64,000 nucleotides of DNA from Sarcina sp. DSM 11001 (lineage in GTDB: Bacteria; Bacillota; Clostridia; Lachnospirales; Lachnospiraceae): the NCBI RefSeq assembly GCF_900101015.1, contig NZ_FNFZ01000016.1, forward strand, positions 23,159 through 87,158, read 5' to 3'. Position numbers and translations under genes: made by a program. Shown piece after piece: positions 17,857 through 26,756 of the stretch (within the stretch, counting starts at the first letter, position 1; every line of letters starts with the position of its first letter). The notes under the pieces are model-generated. The model was given only the letters and a program-made list of their open reading frames with translations, did not search any database and had not been told where the DNA came from.

Positions 17857-19062
17857 TTACTTTACAATGATCCCGCCGCCGATCACACAGTCGTCCGCGT
17901 CATAAAAGACAGCGGACTGGCCGGGGGCCGCGGCGCGGACCGGATCATCAAACAAAATGCGGACACAGCCGTCCGCCTGCATTTCGAGCAAAGCATCCGC
18001 TGCCTGGTGATGGTAGCGGATCTTTGCTTTTGCGGGGATCTGCTGTCCCGGATCCATGCCGGGGATCGAGAGGAAATTGACATCCCGGCACAGGACTTCT
18101 CGGCTGAACAGGGCGGGCTCGTCGGACAGGACGACCTCGTTGGAATCGGCCCTGATCTCCTTGACATAGATGGGGTGTCCGAGAGCGATCCCGAGACCCT
18201 TGCGCTGCCCGATCGTGTAGTGCGTGATGCCCTTGTGCGTGCCCAGATAGTTCCCCTCTTCGTCCACAAAACAGCCGGGCCCCGGGACTTTTAACCCGCC
18301 AGCTCCACTGCCCGCAGAGTCTCCAATCTCTTTACTGCCCGCAGAGTCTCCAATCTCTTTACTGCCCGCGCTGCGTCCGCTGTCCTCATTCAGGCGGCTG
18401 TTCACGTTATCAAAGACTATTTCCCTGTTCCTTTTTTCCGCATACTGCTCGATAAAATCAGCATAGTGGCCGTCCGTCACGAAACAGATTTCCTGGGAAT
18501 CGGGCTTCTGTGCCACAGGCAGCCCCGCTTCCAGAGCGATCCTCCGGACTTCCTCCTTGGTGTAGTCTCCGAGGGGCATCAGGGTGGCGGCCAGCTGCTC
18601 CTGGGAAAGTTTATAGAGCATATAAGTCTGATCCTTGGCGGCATGCCTGGCTTTTTTGACAGTGTAACGGCCGTTTGCCAGACGGACGACATGGGCATAG
18701 TGGCCGGTGGCAACATAGTCCGCCTCCATGACCTTTGCCGCATAAAGCATCTTTTCCCACTTCACATAGCGGTTGCACTCAATGCAGGGATTGGGCGTCT
18801 GTCCTTCCAGATAGCTCCGCACAAAAGGATCCACAACTTTCCCGGAAAAATCTGCCACACAGTTCAGTGCGTAGTGGCGGATCCCCAGCCTGTGGGCTAC
18901 CCGCTGTGCGTCATCGATCTCACAGCAGCGGCTTTCGGAGCCGTCCCCCGCGTCCCAGGTCCTCAGCGTCACACCGCAGACTTCATACCCTTCTTTTTGC
19001 AGCAGATAAGCTGCCGCGGCGCTGTCCACACCGCCCGACATTCCTACCAGAACTCTTTTCAT
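17857..19062 (-). CDS. mnmA: tRNA-specific 2-thiouridylase MnmA
   Basis: 401 residues from the ATG at 19062, chosen because an AGGAG site ends seven bases before it; two in-frame ATGs lie just upstream. Motifs: VLVGMSGGVDSAAAAYLL (PP-loop ATP site), NPCIECNRYVKW with the nucleophilic cysteine, and DSQEICFV with the second catalytic cysteine. The enzyme thiolates U34 of Lys, Glu and Gln tRNAs with sulfur from a cysteine desulfurase relay. A 9-residue repeat (SKEIGDSAG, 27-bp units at 18307-18369) is inserted in frame between the catalytic and C-terminal beta domains, next to the conserved GCFVDEEGNYLGTHKG. The catalytic parts look intact. Confidence 0.94.
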   Translation of the reverse strand: MKRVLVGMSGGVDSAAAAYLLQKEGYEVCGVTLRTWDAGDGSESRCCEIDDAQRVAHRLGIRHYALNCVADFSGKVVDPFVRSYLEGQTPNPCIECNRYVKWEKMLYAAKVMEADYVATGHYAHVVRLANGRYTVKKARHAAKDQTYMLYKLSQEQLAATLMPLGDYTKEEVRRIALEAGLPVAQKPDSQEICFVTDGHYADFIEQYAEKRNREIVFDNVNSRLNEDSGRSAGSKEIGDSAGSKEIGDSAGSGAGGLKVPGPGCFVDEEGNYLGTHKGITHYTIGQRKGLGIALGHPIYVKEIRADSNEVVLSDEPALFSREVLCRDVNFLSIPGMDPGQQIPAKAKIRYHHQAADALLEMQADGCVRILFDDPVRAAAPGQSAVFYDADDCVIGGGIIVK

Positions 19063-19092
19063 CAGCATTCTCCTGTCCAAATAATAATGACA

Positions 19093-19141
19093 CCCCTATC
19101 ATAGCATATGCGGACTGGAAAAACACCATGGCGTGCTCCAG
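19093..19141 (-). promoter_or_regulatory. Putative extended -10 promoter of mnmA, shared module
   Basis: On the minus strand TGCTATGAT (extended -10; TATGAT at 19103-19098) lies about 36 bases before the mnmA start. About 45 bases around it are nearly identical to a segment at 26757-26805 upstream of another minus-strand gene, which supports a functional promoter copied as a unit. No convincing -35 box. Confidence 0.5.
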
Positions 19142-19192
19142 GCCATCGGAAAGGGCCATCGGAAAGAATTTCGGAAAGGGCCATCGGAAAGG
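19140..19192. repeat. Tandem repeat of about 14 bp upstream of mnmA
   Basis: Four copies of a GGCCATCGGAAAGG-like unit, the third diverged. Confidence 0.85.
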
Positions 19193-19231
19193 AAACAGGA
19201 GAAGATGACTGTTCTCTGTCTTTCGAGAAAA

Positions 19232-19258
19232 GGAGACAGAGAATCGTTCCCTGTCTCC
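19232..19258. repeat. REP-like hairpin, GGAGACA/TGTCTCC type
   Basis: GGAGACAGAGAATCGTTCCC begins a hairpin whose outer arms are GGAGACA and TGTCTCC variants. It lies 22 bases after the panD stop codon on the minus strand and may act as the operon's end. Confidence 0.65.
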
Positions 19259-19280
19259 GTGAGATCAGTCATATTAAGAT

Positions 19281-19673
19281 TTAATCCATGTCCTTCAAAA
19301 GGCCGTGTTTTTCATAGGTTGTCACGCGGAAGGGCTTGTTGTTGTCATCGACAAAGACGACGTTGGGGTGGTGCTCTTTTGCTTCTTCAGGTGTGATCTG
19401 GCAATAGCACATGATAATGACCTTGTCTCCCACGCAGACGCAGCGGGCGGCGGCGCCGTTGAGGCAGATCATGCCCGATCCCCGTTCTCCTGCTATGACA
19501 TATGTCGAAAAGCGGCTTCCGTTGTCGACGTCGACAATATCCACTTTTTCATATTCCAGGATTCCTGCCGCATCCATCAGATCTTCGTCGATGGTGATGG
19601 AACCCACATAGTCCAGTGCGGCCTGTATGACAGTTGCGCGATGGATCTTGCCTTTCAGCATATTCAGTACCAT
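19281..19673 (-). CDS. panD: Aspartate 1-decarboxylase (proenzyme)
   Basis: 130 residues. [20 protein letters not shown] aligns with PanD; self-cleavage between G24 and S25 generates the pyruvoyl cofactor. [14 protein letters not shown] and NGAAAR active-site segments follow. It makes beta-alanine from aspartate for pantothenate synthesis. The ATG follows the panC stop codon with no spacer, so translation is coupled. Length and cleavage position are those of the family. Confidence 0.96.
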   Translation of the reverse strand: MVLNMLKGKIHRATVIQAALDYVGSITIDEDLMDAAGILEYEKVDIVDVDNGSRFSTYVIAGERGSGMICLNGAAARCVCVGDKVIIMCYCQITPEEAKEHHPNVVFVDDNNKPFRVTTYEKHGLLKDMD

Positions 19674-20528
19674 TTATTTCAGCTCCTTAACGATGAAGTT
19701 GTCGATGAGGCGGGTTTTTCCGATGTAGACAGCCATGGCGACAAGGACGGTGCCCTGCATCTTTTCAACCTTCTCAAGTGTATCCATATCAACCGCGTCC
19801 ACGTAGTCGATGACAGCCAGGGGCTCTGTCCCGATCTCAGCCTTCATGGCGTTCACGATAACGCCTGCGTCCTTTTCGCCGTCCTCTGCCATCTTCTGTC
19901 CCAGTCTGACGGCTCGCGACAGGATCAGGGCAGCCTTGCGCTCTTCGGGATTGAGGTAGGTATTGCGGGAGGACTTTGCCAGGCCGTCCGCTTCGCGGAC
20001 AATGGGACAGCCTACGATCTCGATGCCGTAGGACATGTCGCGGACCATCTTGCGGATGATGGAGAGCTGCTGGGCGTCTTTCTGGCCGAAAAATGCCTTG
20101 TCGGGAAGGACGATATTAAAGAGCTTGGAAACAACTGTGCAGACACCGCGGAAGTGGATGGGGCGGGTCTTGCCGCAGAGCTGTTTCGGCATATCGTTGA
20201 GGATCTCCACGAAGGTCGCCGCGTTTTCCGGATACATTTCAGCGACGGAAGGATGGAAGACCATGCTGCATCCGTGCTCCCTTAAGAGCGCGCAGTCGTG
20301 TTCGAAATCCCTGGGGTAGGTCTCCAGGTCTTCGCCCGGGCCGAACTGTGTCGGGTTGACGAAATCCGAAACGACTACCCTGTCGCACATGGAGACAGCG
20401 CGGTCCACCAGGCTTGCATGTCCCTCGTGTAAAAATCCCATGGTCGGGACCAGGCCCACGGTCAGTCCCTCTTTTTTCCACTCTCTCACCTGTTCCCGCA
20501 CTTCGCGGATCGTTTCTGCGATGATCAT
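19674..20528 (-). CDS. panC: Pantothenate synthetase (pantoate-beta-alanine ligase)
   Basis: 284 residues with LVPTMGFLHEGHASLV (ATP-binding HIGH-like region), FVNPTQFGPGEDLETYPR and the KSSRNTYL nucleotide-binding loop. It ligates pantoate and beta-alanine with ATP. A GGAAGGA site lies upstream. Third gene of the four-gene pan operon; the gap to panB is filled by a tandem array. Confidence 0.96.
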   Translation of the reverse strand: MIIAETIREVREQVREWKKEGLTVGLVPTMGFLHEGHASLVDRAVSMCDRVVVSDFVNPTQFGPGEDLETYPRDFEHDCALLREHGCSMVFHPSVAEMYPENAATFVEILNDMPKQLCGKTRPIHFRGVCTVVSKLFNIVLPDKAFFGQKDAQQLSIIRKMVRDMSYGIEIVGCPIVREADGLAKSSRNTYLNPEERKAALILSRAVRLGQKMAEDGEKDAGVIVNAMKAEIGTEPLAVIDYVDAVDMDTLEKVEKMQGTVLVAMAVYIGKTRLIDNFIVKELK

Positions 20529-20544
20529 TTTTGTATTATTCCTT

Positions 20545-20705
20545 CCTGTTTTAATGTGCTCTGCCAGGCTCTTTAATGCGCTCTGTTAAGCTTTTTAATA
20601 CGTTCTGTCCAGCATTTTTAATGGGCTCTGCCAGGCTCTTTAATACGCTTTGCCCAGCATTTTTAATGCGCTCTGCCAAGCTCTTTAATACGCTCTGCCA
20701 AGCTG
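20545..20705. repeat. Tandem array of about 22-23 bp grown from the panB 3' end
   Basis: About seven units; on the minus strand each reads roughly CTTGGCAGAGCGTATTAAAG. The first unit is the real end of panB (Gln-Leu-Gly-Arg-Ala-Tyr-stop) and later units carry the same codons and TAA with substitutions. The array fills the panB-panC gap. Confidence 0.9.
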
Positions 20706-21533
20706 CGCGAGGAATTCCTCAGAGCTGTCGCTCTTGACAAAGGACTGGGCTTCCGTCGGGAAGACTCCCTCTTTGACTTCTTTGTCATAGGATTTGAAGG
20801 CATCGATGATCTGGTCACCGATTTTGGCATACTGCTTGACGAACTTGGGAACAAAGCTTCCGAACATGCCCAGAAGATCCTGGCAGACCAGGACCTGCGC
20901 GTCGCAGCAGCTGCCCGCACCGATCCCGATCGTGATGATGTCGAGCTTTTTGGTGATCAGGGCTGCAAGCCTGGGCGGAACACACTCAAGTGTGACTGCA
21001 AAGGCACCGGCTTCCTGGACAGCCAGGGCGTCTTCGAGGACGCGACGGGCGTTCTCCTCGCCCTTGCCCTGTACCTTGAAACCGCCGAAAGCGTTGGCGG
21101 ACTGAGGGGTCATTCCGACGTGGCCTACTACCGGTATGCCCGCCTCTGTGATGGCCTTGATCGCGGGCGCGACGGTCTTGCCGCCCTCCAGCTTGATGGC
21201 GGCGCAGCCCGTTTCTTTCATGATGCGGCCGGCGTTTTCCAGGGCCTGGGCGGGGGAGATCTGATAACTCATAAAAGGCATGTCTACAACTACCAGAGTA
21301 TTCTCGCATCCGCGCACAACGCTCCGTCCGTAGATGATCATCTCGTCGACCGTTACGGGCAGCGTATCTTTATAACCCTGCATGGTCATTCCCAGGCTGT
21401 CGCCGACCAGGATCATGTTTATGCCTGCCGCCTCCACCAGGCGGGCCATGGAATAATCGTAACAGGTGACCTGGGAGATCTTTTCTCCCCTCTCCTTCAT
21501 TGCCTTCAGTGTGATTACTGTGTTTTTGCCCAT
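20685..21533 (-). CDS. panB: 3-methyl-2-oxobutanoate hydroxymethyltransferase
   Basis: 282 residues from ATG at 21533 (a GTG three bases earlier is also possible). TCYDYSMARLVEAAGINMILVGDSLGM and GHVGMTPQS motifs with metal-binding aspartates identify ketopantoate hydroxymethyltransferase, which adds a hydroxymethyl group from methylene-THF to ketoisovalerate. The start overlaps the stop of the DUF2520 gene (GTGATG), so the two are translationally coupled. The last residues lie in the first unit of the downstream tandem array. Confidence 0.95.
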   Translation of the reverse strand: MGKNTVITLKAMKERGEKISQVTCYDYSMARLVEAAGINMILVGDSLGMTMQGYKDTLPVTVDEMIIYGRSVVRGCENTLVVVDMPFMSYQISPAQALENAGRIMKETGCAAIKLEGGKTVAPAIKAITEAGIPVVGHVGMTPQSANAFGGFKVQGKGEENARRVLEDALAVQEAGAFAVTLECVPPRLAALITKKLDIITIGIGAGSCCDAQVLVCQDLLGMFGSFVPKFVKQYAKIGDQIIDAFKSYDKEVKEGVFPTEAQSFVKSDSSEEFLAQLGRAY

Positions 21534-22390
21534 CACTCGGACTCCTTTCCTAGTACCTTTTTCATCTCTGTGTAATCTGTGTCCGGATGCTTTTGCTGCG
21601 CTGCCGCAAGCAGCTTTTTCGAAACCGTGCGGTAAAGCTCCCTGTCCTCGACTGTCGGGAACGCGTCGAGGTGGCTGTGCACGGTGCCGACATCATTTCT
21701 CTCCATAGGCCCGGTGAGTGCCCCCACAGGACCTTCCGAAATAATGTGCTCCATGTTGCTGCGTAGAAGAGGTGTGATCGCCTCAAGGGCATATGCGCGG
21801 GAAAAACCGCAGTCCTCAAGCAGGTCAAGACTTTCCTGCACCAGTGCACAGACCAGGTTGCTGGCGATCGCGCACGCGGCATGATAGAGCACCTTCCGTC
21901 CGGAAGGAATGATCTGGACCTGCGGCCCCAGAGCCTCAAGCCTCTCCTTCCATTCATTCAGATGCGCTTCACAGCCTTCAATGCAAAAAAAAGCATCCTT
22001 CAATTCCCTGTACGACGCATAACGGTCGCTGACCGGGAAAAGAGGATGGATGGAATAGCCCTCAGCACCTGTCTGCCCGATTCCGGGAAACGCTTTCTGC
22101 GCCGTCATGGAACCGCTGCAATGACAGATCTGCCTGCCTTTAAGATCGTAATCTTTCAACTTTTCAAATATTTCTGTGATCACTCCATCGGGAACAGTTA
22201 GAAAGACCGCGTCACAATCCGCGACAAGCCTGCCGGGATCATCATAGCACTTGCTTTCTGTAAACTTCGCTGCAGCTTCTGCTGATTCTTTGTGTCGGCT
22301 GTAATAACCGATCACCTGAAGTCCGCCTTCGGAAAAAACCTTTCCGAGAGAGAAGCCGACCTTGCCTGCTCCAATAAAGCCGATTTTCAT
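21533..22390 (-). CDS. Rossmann/DUF2520 dehydrogenase, probable ketopantoate reductase of the pan operon
   Basis: 285 residues: an NAD(P)-binding Rossmann start MKIGFIGAGKVGFSLG, CDAVFLTVPDGVI, HCSGSMTAQ and HPLFPVSD, then an all-helical DUF2520 domain. The open frame continues upstream to 22720, but the ATG at 22390 has an AAGGAG site and begins at the fold edge. The fold is related to ProC/PanE-type reductases. No classical panE is present, and its position as first gene, overlapping panB, suggests it reduces ketopantoate to pantoate; that is inference from context. Alternative: a different 2-oxoacid or imine reductase. Confidence 0.85.
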   Translation of the reverse strand: MKIGFIGAGKVGFSLGKVFSEGGLQVIGYYSRHKESAEAAAKFTESKCYDDPGRLVADCDAVFLTVPDGVITEIFEKLKDYDLKGRQICHCSGSMTAQKAFPGIGQTGAEGYSIHPLFPVSDRYASYRELKDAFFCIEGCEAHLNEWKERLEALGPQVQIIPSGRKVLYHAACAIASNLVCALVQESLDLLEDCGFSRAYALEAITPLLRSNMEHIISEGPVGALTGPMERNDVGTVHSHLDAFPTVEDRELYRTVSKKLLAAAQQKHPDTDYTEMKKVLGKESE

Positions 22391-22577
22391 TGTATCACAC
22401 TCCTTCCTGTCGGATACAGATTGATAAAATTCCGTTCCATATTCATTACGCGGGGGTGTGACGCAGTGACACTGCTCCTTCTGTGGAGGTAATGCAGAGC
22501 AATCTGGTACAGTTTCATGATTACATGAATACCATCCATCTTTGAATATATTTGCACATATCTGTACAAACGTCAGG

Positions 22578-22606
22578 ATTATAGCACCACATTGACCCAC
22601 GGTAAA
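22578..22606 (-). promoter_or_regulatory. Putative pan operon promoter
   Basis: On the minus strand TTTACC (22606-22601) and TATAAT (22583-22578) are separated by 17 bases. This places transcription start about 180 bases before the DUF2520 gene, leaving a long leader. I did not recognise a riboswitch or T-box in the leader. Confidence 0.6.
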
Positions 22607-22720
22607 GCGACGGTAAAAAGAAAGAGTGGCTTTTTTGAGGTACATGTTGCCTCTTTTGCGCGCGTATCCCCCGACTGAAGACATGGGTATTACGCGATGA
22701 AGAATATAATTAAATGTCAT

Positions 22721-22984
22721 AGGGACGGTTCTTTTGGAGGTGTCATAGGGACGGTTCTTTTGTATCTGTCCCCATGTTATGAATGTGGTGTCATTGGGAC
22801 GGTTCTTTTGTATCTGTCCCCCTGTTTTTACCTTGTTGATTCTGTGAATTGTTGGGAACGGTCTAACATTGGTGTCATTGGGACGGTCCTTTTGTATCTG
22901 TTCCCCTGTTTTTACCTTGTTGATTCTGTGAATTGTTGGGAACGGTCTAACATTACCCCGGAGGTTGAAATGTCTGCCGGGGTA
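22721..22984. repeat. Cluster of REP-like GGGACGG hairpins with a terminator-like palindrome
   Basis: Copies at 22748-22773, 22796-22822 and 22880-22906 start GGGACGGTYCTTTTGTATC and end in GTCCC or a variant, so each can fold. Two are followed by a shared segment ending GGGAACGGTCTAACATT. The cluster ends with a palindrome, TTACCCCGG ... CCGGGGTAA (22952-22984). The same composite recurs at 30998-31102. Open frames through this cluster are repeat-derived. From 22985 to 23364 I see no convincing gene. Confidence 0.8.
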
Positions 22985-23364
22985 ATCTGGTCCTGGTTAA
23001 TGGGGATTTCGGATTATTGTTAGTACTCTCTAAGATTCATTTAAATGGCATTATAATGAAACTGCAAACTTTTCAGTCATGGCATATTGCAATTATTGCT
23101 TTGCGCTGTTAAAATATTTGTATCCCAGAGTATTCCGGAGAAAGGGTCATAGGGCCTTCTCCGAAGTGCTTTGTCATAGATGCGGTGCTGGTCTTGCAGT
23201 ACTGCCGGGTCTTATTATTCCATGGGGCTCCGGCAGACTGCAGGCAGATGGGAGAACTATTGAACGCTAAAACAGGTTAAAACAGAGAAATCAATGGTCT
23301 TCCACTGCGTGAAAACTGCGCGCCGAAGCCCCTCCTTTTTTGCTCAACAGGGAGGTGCATAAAC

Positions 23365-24420
23365 ATGACAAATGCAAAAAAGAAACAGGAACAGGACAGA
23401 AAAAGCTGGGTAAAGAAAAAGCAGGAAGGGCAGAAATTGCAGATGCTTCCGGAGGAGAAGACGCAGAAACTTCCGGAGGAGAAGATGCAGAAACTTTCGG
23501 AGGAGAAGACGCAGAAACTTCCGGGGGAGAAAATGCAGAAGTTTCCTGCGGAGAAGCCGTTGGAAACCACAGATAATAAAATTAACCGGAATATTAAGGA
23601 TTCCGTTTTCTGTAATCTGTTCGGGATGCCTGAGTATCTGATGCAGCTCTATCAAGTGCTGCATCCTGATGATACGGAAACAACAGAGGACGATTTGACG
23701 ATCGTGACCCTGAGCAGGACAGTAGCCAGGAACATTTACAATGATCTGGGCTTCCTTGTTCGGAACAGGCTGCTCGTACTTGTGGAAGCCCAGAGCACCT
23801 GGTCAGAGAATATACTTGTCCGTTTCCTGATGTATCTGGGAGAGACGTACCGCAGATATATCAAAACAAAGGGGCTCAGGATTTATAGTGAAAAAAAAGT
23901 GTATATTCCAAAACCAGAACTGTATTTGGTTTTCACAGGAAAACGGGAGGATAATCCGGATACCATTTCTTTAAAGGAGAACTTTTTCGGAGGAGAGGAC
24001 TGCTGTGTGGATATTACTGCAAAAGTGATCTGCGAGAGCGAACAGGGCGACATCCTGAACCAGTACATCACTTTCAGCAGGGTTTTTGATGAACAGCAGA
24101 AGCTCTATCCGGGGGATAGAGAGAAGATCGTTCAAGAAACAATCAGAATCTGTAAGAATAAAAATGTGCTGAACGATTATCTTGCAAGAGAGGAGGCGGC
24201 TGCGATTATGTTTACTATTGCGGATCAGGCAGAGGCCATGAAGGAGGCTCTGGAAATGGAAAGAGCCGAGGGAAAAGCCGAGGGACTAGCCGAAGGTGAG
24301 GGCAGGATGGCTGCCTTGATGAAGAAACTCCTTTCTCTTGGGCGCATGGAGGATCTCCAGAAGGCCGCGACTGATCAGAAGTATCGGGAGGTCCTGTACA
24401 CAGAGTTCAAGATAAGTTGA
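23365..24420 (+). CDS. Rpn-family / PD-(D/E)XK nuclease-type protein
   Basis: 351 residues. The core (about residues 70-270) resembles Rpn-type recombination-promoting nuclease/putative transposase proteins common in Lachnospiraceae: DSVFCNLFGMPEYLMQLY, NDLGFLVRN, LLVLVEAQSTWSENI (a D...ExQ nuclease-like strand), PKPELYLVFTGKR and SRVFDEQQKLY. The C-terminus has a Glu/Ala/Gly-rich helix of AEGKAEGLAEGE type. Residues 27-66 are in-frame repeats of MLPEEKTQK-like units (23440-23560) before the domain. A GGAGG site supports the start. Nuclease activity is not shown by the sequence alone. A strong terminator follows. Confidence 0.75.
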   Translation: MTNAKKKQEQDRKSWVKKKQEGQKLQMLPEEKTQKLPEEKMQKLSEEKTQKLPGEKMQKFPAEKPLETTDNKINRNIKDSVFCNLFGMPEYLMQLYQVLHPDDTETTEDDLTIVTLSRTVARNIYNDLGFLVRNRLLVLVEAQSTWSENILVRFLMYLGETYRRYIKTKGLRIYSEKKVYIPKPELYLVFTGKREDNPDTISLKENFFGGEDCCVDITAKVICESEQGDILNQYITFSRVFDEQQKLYPGDREKIVQETIRICKNKNVLNDYLAREEAAAIMFTIADQAEAMKEALEMERAEGKAEGLAEGEGRMAALMKKLLSLGRMEDLQKAATDQKYREVLYTEFKIS

Positions 24421-24438
24421 TGTAACGGGGTGTAACGC

Positions 24439-24463
24439 GGGACGGAAACAAAAGGACCGTCCC
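24439..24463. repeat. REP-like hairpin
   Basis: GGGACGG and CCGTCCC arms flank an AAACAAAAGGA loop, 19 bases after the Rpn gene; same family as the cluster at 22721. Confidence 0.8.
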
Positions 24464-24516
24464 AATGACATTAAGCTAAGCACTCCCTGTGTCCAAAATA
24501 ATAGTTTCTAAGTTCT

Positions 24517-24556
24517 ATCAGAGGTGAAATACCCTCTGATTTTTTTGCTTTTTTTC
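24517..24556 (+). terminator. Rho-independent terminator
   Basis: ATCAGAGG and CCTCTGAT arms with a short loop, followed by TTTTTTTGCTTTTTTT. It is about 100 bases after the Rpn-type gene. Confidence 0.88.
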
Positions 24557-24630
24557 ACAAAAAAGCTTGACAAAGTAACAAAAATATGTAGCGCGCCTCG
24601 TTATATACATCATTTTTTGGAGGTGCCGCT

Positions 24631-24780
24631 ATGCAGTCTAGTCCCACTGCCCCTGTCCATATCAGGGAGTCACTAATCTCTTCGATCCAGATGAACGGGG
24701 GACGGATACAAAAGGACCGTCCCCATGTTACAGATGAACGGGAGACGGATACAAAAGGACCGTCCCCATGTTACAGATGA
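24631..24780 (+). other. Orphan gene start running into REP repeats
   Basis: A GGAGGT site eight bases before an ATG opens a 49-codon frame; a TTGACA lies further upstream at 24567. The first 20 codons have ordinary composition (MQSSPTAPVHIRESLISSIQ), after which the frame runs through two REP hairpins to a stop. It may be the 5' stub of a gene broken by repeat insertion. No homology recognised. Confidence 0.3.
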
Positions 24781-24796
24781 ACGGGGGATGGTCCCC
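24697..24796. repeat. Three tandem REP-like hairpins, the last partial
   Basis: Copies at 24697-24724 and 24740-24767 have GGACGG or GAGACGG arms, an ATACAAAAGGA loop and CCGTCCCC arms. A shortened copy keeps only GGGGGATGGTCCCC (24783-24796). They are joined by CATGTTACAGATGAACGG. Confidence 0.82.
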
Positions 24797-24858
24797 ATGT
24801 TATCCTCAAAGCATATAACAAAGCTTCGCATTGTTGAATCACCGCGCGCAAGCGTTAA

Positions 24859-24889
24859 ATGTCCACGCCCTCCGAGGGGGCGTGGACAT
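24859..24889 (-). terminator. Strong hairpin after the minus-strand AAA gene
   Basis: ATGTCCACGCCC and its exact complement form a 12-bp stem with a 7-base loop, 13 bases beyond the stop codon of the gene at 24902-26668. No long T tract follows, so it may be an mRNA-stabilising end or a repeat rather than a classical terminator. Confidence 0.5.
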
Positions 24890-24901
24890 GTTAGGGGAAT
24901 A

Positions 24902-26668
24902 TCACTGTTCATGCCGTACACGGCAGCTTTTTTTGTAGAAGGAGATACCATATTTATGAATCACAGTTATGTCTTCTTTTCGCAGAACAGCGGCGTAATC
25001 ATTATCTTCAATCTGATGCATGGCTTCTGCGCAGGCTGTGTCATAATTACCGTTTTCCGCATATTTTACTTCAATCGCGCACCCGATTTTACGGAAGGGA
25101 TCGATGACTTTGATGTCCAGATATCCGATGCCGGATTCCGCGTTGGACTGTATGATCAGCCGCCCATCTGCCTTTAGAAGGCCAAGGAGTATACCGTGAT
25201 AGAAGTTTTCTTTTCTTTCTTTACGAGCAGCGGTGTCACGGATACTGATGGATTCTTCCAGAAAACCATTGAGGCATTTTTCCACTTTTTCTGCGTCTCC
25301 GGCAAAAAGTGCATCGCAGAAAGCGCTCCATTCTTTTGTCTGTTTTCGGACTTTTCGCTTAAACCACGAGAGAATTTGAGCTTCGAAGATTTCCCGTATT
25401 TCTCTGTTAGGAATGACGAGGCGGTGCATTCTTCCGTTGGCAGAAAAATTCATTTCCTCTGTATTGTTACGGGAATCAGGTTTGTCTGCGCCGTAATCTG
25501 TTGTGTCGGTTCTTCTTTGGTCGGTCAAATATCCAGTTGCGTACAGAACGCTCCAGAGCCATGTCTGGCGGAGCTCTTCGTCCTCAGTGTCCAGATCAGC
25601 ATAGGTTGGTTCAGGAGCGATCGCTTTCGTGATCGCTTCCCCGGATATCAGCATTTCGATATCAGCCTGCGTCGATTTAGACGGATTATTCATGAGGTCG
25701 CGGACGATATAATTACTGCTGCTGTTTATCCAATGCGGCTCCATGGGGGCTTTCGGGCTGACAAGGAATTTCTTTACCTGTTTGATGACATCCCACGGAC
25801 AGTAGATTTCATGACCTCCGAAACAGTATCCGTCATACCATTCTTTCAGGATGGAAAATTGTTCCGGCATCTGATAATACGCGAGAATACCTCGAACTTC
25901 TTCATCCGTAAAGCCGAAGGAATCAGCAAATAATGTATCGGAAATGGAGTTGACCTCAAAATTGTTGATTCCTGTAAAGATGCTTTCCCTTGCGACCCGA
26001 AGGCATCCTGTGATTATGGCAAATTCCAGGAAAGGATTGGTTTTCAGCGCTTTGCTGAACATGAGACGAATATGCTCCACCATATCGGTGTAGTAGTGTT
26101 TCTGCCATGATTTGTCCAGCGGCACATCGTACTCATCAATCAGGAGGACAACGTTAGTGCCGTGATGCTTTGCCAGCATTTCACTCAGGAGGCGGAGGGC
26201 GGAACGCTGTGTACTCTCTTTTAATTCAAGCGAATAAAGCGGTTGCAGATATGACTTGTCGATCGCACTCAGCTTTTCGCTTTCTAAAAGATAAGCATGC
26301 CTGCGGGCTTCTTCTGTCAGGATTGAAGACATGCTGTCCAGAGCCTTTTCAAAGGTGGAGCCGTCTACATCTTTGAAACTGACAGATATGACAGGATATT
26401 TTCCCAGGTGGGCATCACAGACAGCTGTGTCGCGCATGATCGAGAGACCCTCAAAGAGGCCTGGATCCGCTCCTGTTTCCAGAAAAGACTTGAACATATC
26501 CATGTTCAGGCTTTTCCCAAAGCGGCGGGGACGCGTGAAGAGGTTGACACTCCCCCGGTTTCTCATAAAGTCCGCGATCATCTGGGTTTTGTCCACATAA
26601 TAAAAGCCTTTTCTGCGAATGGAAGTAAAAAATTCCTCCCCGATCGGGAGCTTCAACAGATCGGACAT
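24902..26668 (-). CDS. AAA-ATPase-like protein with PD-(D/E)XK domain
   Basis: 588 residues of the same two-domain family as 281-1885 but a different subgroup: LPIGEEFFTSIRRKGFYYVDKT start, P-loop RPRRFGKS at residues 46-53, VVLLIDEYDVPLDKS as Walker B, and a C-terminal nuclease-like core YLDIKV...CAIEVKY. An AAGGAG site lies upstream. A duplicated promoter module lies about 90 bases before the start. Function unknown. No tandem peptide repeat is visible in this copy, unlike many proteins here. Confidence 0.85.
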   Translation of the reverse strand: MSDLLKLPIGEEFFTSIRRKGFYYVDKTQMIADFMRNRGSVNLFTRPRRFGKSLNMDMFKSFLETGADPGLFEGLSIMRDTAVCDAHLGKYPVISVSFKDVDGSTFEKALDSMSSILTEEARRHAYLLESEKLSAIDKSYLQPLYSLELKESTQRSALRLLSEMLAKHHGTNVVLLIDEYDVPLDKSWQKHYYTDMVEHIRLMFSKALKTNPFLEFAIITGCLRVARESIFTGINNFEVNSISDTLFADSFGFTDEEVRGILAYYQMPEQFSILKEWYDGYCFGGHEIYCPWDVIKQVKKFLVSPKAPMEPHWINSSSNYIVRDLMNNPSKSTQADIEMLISGEAITKAIAPEPTYADLDTEDEELRQTWLWSVLYATGYLTDQRRTDTTDYGADKPDSRNNTEEMNFSANGRMHRLVIPNREIREIFEAQILSWFKRKVRKQTKEWSAFCDALFAGDAEKVEKCLNGFLEESISIRDTAARKERKENFYHGILLGLLKADGRLIIQSNAESGIGYLDIKVIDPFRKIGCAIEVKYAENGNYDTACAEAMHQIEDNDYAAVLRKEDITVIHKYGISFYKKSCRVRHEQ

Positions 26669-26756
26669 GGAAAATGCTCCTTTCTCAGACGCATCCTGTA
26701 CACTTTGCGGCTCATTGCCCGTGTCAGGTATTTGTTTTTAATAGTCTTGACGCCTT

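Noticed and set aside
22697-23023. Open frame of 108 codons
   Set aside because: It is made of REP-like hairpins and their spacers, with repeated peptide strings; no ribosome binding site or domain.
23079-23270. 63-codon frame with two CxxC pairs
   Set aside because: The cysteine spacing resembles a zinc ribbon, but there is no ribosome binding site, no family match recognised and the frame ends in repeat-rich sequence. Left as uncertain.
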